Source: an uncultured Pseudorhodoferax sp.
GTDB taxonomy: Bacteria > Pseudomonadota > Gammaproteobacteria > Burkholderiales > Burkholderiaceae
Reading direction: 5' to 3'
Assembly: GCA_913776795.1 (NCBI GenBank)
Contig: CAJYRH010000103.1
Location: 1 to 5,444, forward strand
Length of the DNA stretch: 5,444 nt
Both the position numbers and the translations under genes were made by a program. The notes beneath the pieces are model-generated. The model was not told the origin of the DNA and searched no databases. It was given only the letters and a program-made list of their open reading frames with translations. This document shows positions 5,375-5,444 of the stretch, one piece after another (position 1 is the first letter of the stretch; the number at the start of each line of letters is the position of its first letter).

Positions 5375-5444
5375 ATGGCGCTGTTCCGCCGTCTTCCTAG
5401 TCTTTTGCTGTGCGCCGCGCTAGCCGTGCCGGCGCTGGCGCGCC
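5375..5444 (+). CDS. Partial gene for an exported protein (N-terminus only)
   Basis: Only 23 codons and one base lie in the window; the gene continues past the right edge. The translation starts MALFRRLPSLLLCAALAVPA and continues LAR. It has a basic n-region (RR), a hydrophobic core and a likely ALA cleavage site, a textbook Sec signal peptide. The cysteine is not in a good lipobox (LLLC lacks the small residue before Cys), so a lipoprotein is less likely. It is transcribed divergently from the CopD-type gene. The mature function is not visible. Confidence 0.6.
   Translation, partial: MALFRRLPSLLLCAALAVPALAR

Noticed and set aside
3661..5400. Long plus-strand open frame of 579 codons opposite the receptor and CopD-type genes
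   Set aside because: Its product is rich in His, Gln, Arg, Gly and Ala with no recognisable domain, and it crosses several real genes and gaps on the other strand. This is a typical GC-rich shadow frame.

Overview
The window is very GC-rich and densely coding. Its codon usage, a Bug-type solute receptor and a structured intergenic repeat point to a betaproteobacterium of the Burkholderiales, most likely Comamonadaceae (Variovorax/Acidovorax-like). This placement is inference from gene content and recalled repeat sequence, not from a marker gene.

Layout: almost everything is on the minus strand, so transcription runs from high to low coordinates. At the right edge a plus-strand gene begins (5375 onward) with a clear signal peptide and leaves the window. 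Divergent from it is a small four-helix membrane protein of CopD type (4789-5256). A 111-bp gap (4678-4788) follows, holding a terminator-like hairpin and a plausible sigma-70 promoter. This promoter leads a five-gene run: a periplasmic Bug/TctC-type receptor (3706-4677), a LeuC-like aconitase-superfamily large subunit (2429-3709), a 187-bp structured spacer, a LeuD-like small subunit (1714-2241), an isocitrate lyase/PEP-mutase-family lyase (860-1717), and a GntR/HutC-type regulator (6-788). The receptor/leuC and leuD/lyase junctions are both 4-bp ATGA overlaps.

How the genes fit together (inference): the receptor captures an organic acid in the periplasm. The LeuC/LeuD pair would hydrate or isomerise it to a 2-hydroxysuccinate-type compound. 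The lyase, which keeps the KRCGH catalytic loop, would split that into a 2-oxo acid and a carboxylic acid, and the GntR protein would sense the substrate or a product. No other leucine-biosynthesis gene is present, and both hydratase subunits differ from leucine-pathway enzymes at expected motifs, so a catabolic role is more likely than leucine synthesis. The closest known logic is dimethylmalate hydratase plus dimethylmalate lyase of the Eubacterium barkeri nicotinate pathway. Methylisocitrate-, citramalate- or itaconate-type chemistry is also possible. The substrate cannot be decided from sequence alone.

No tRNA, rRNA, CRISPR array, insertion sequence or phage gene was seen.
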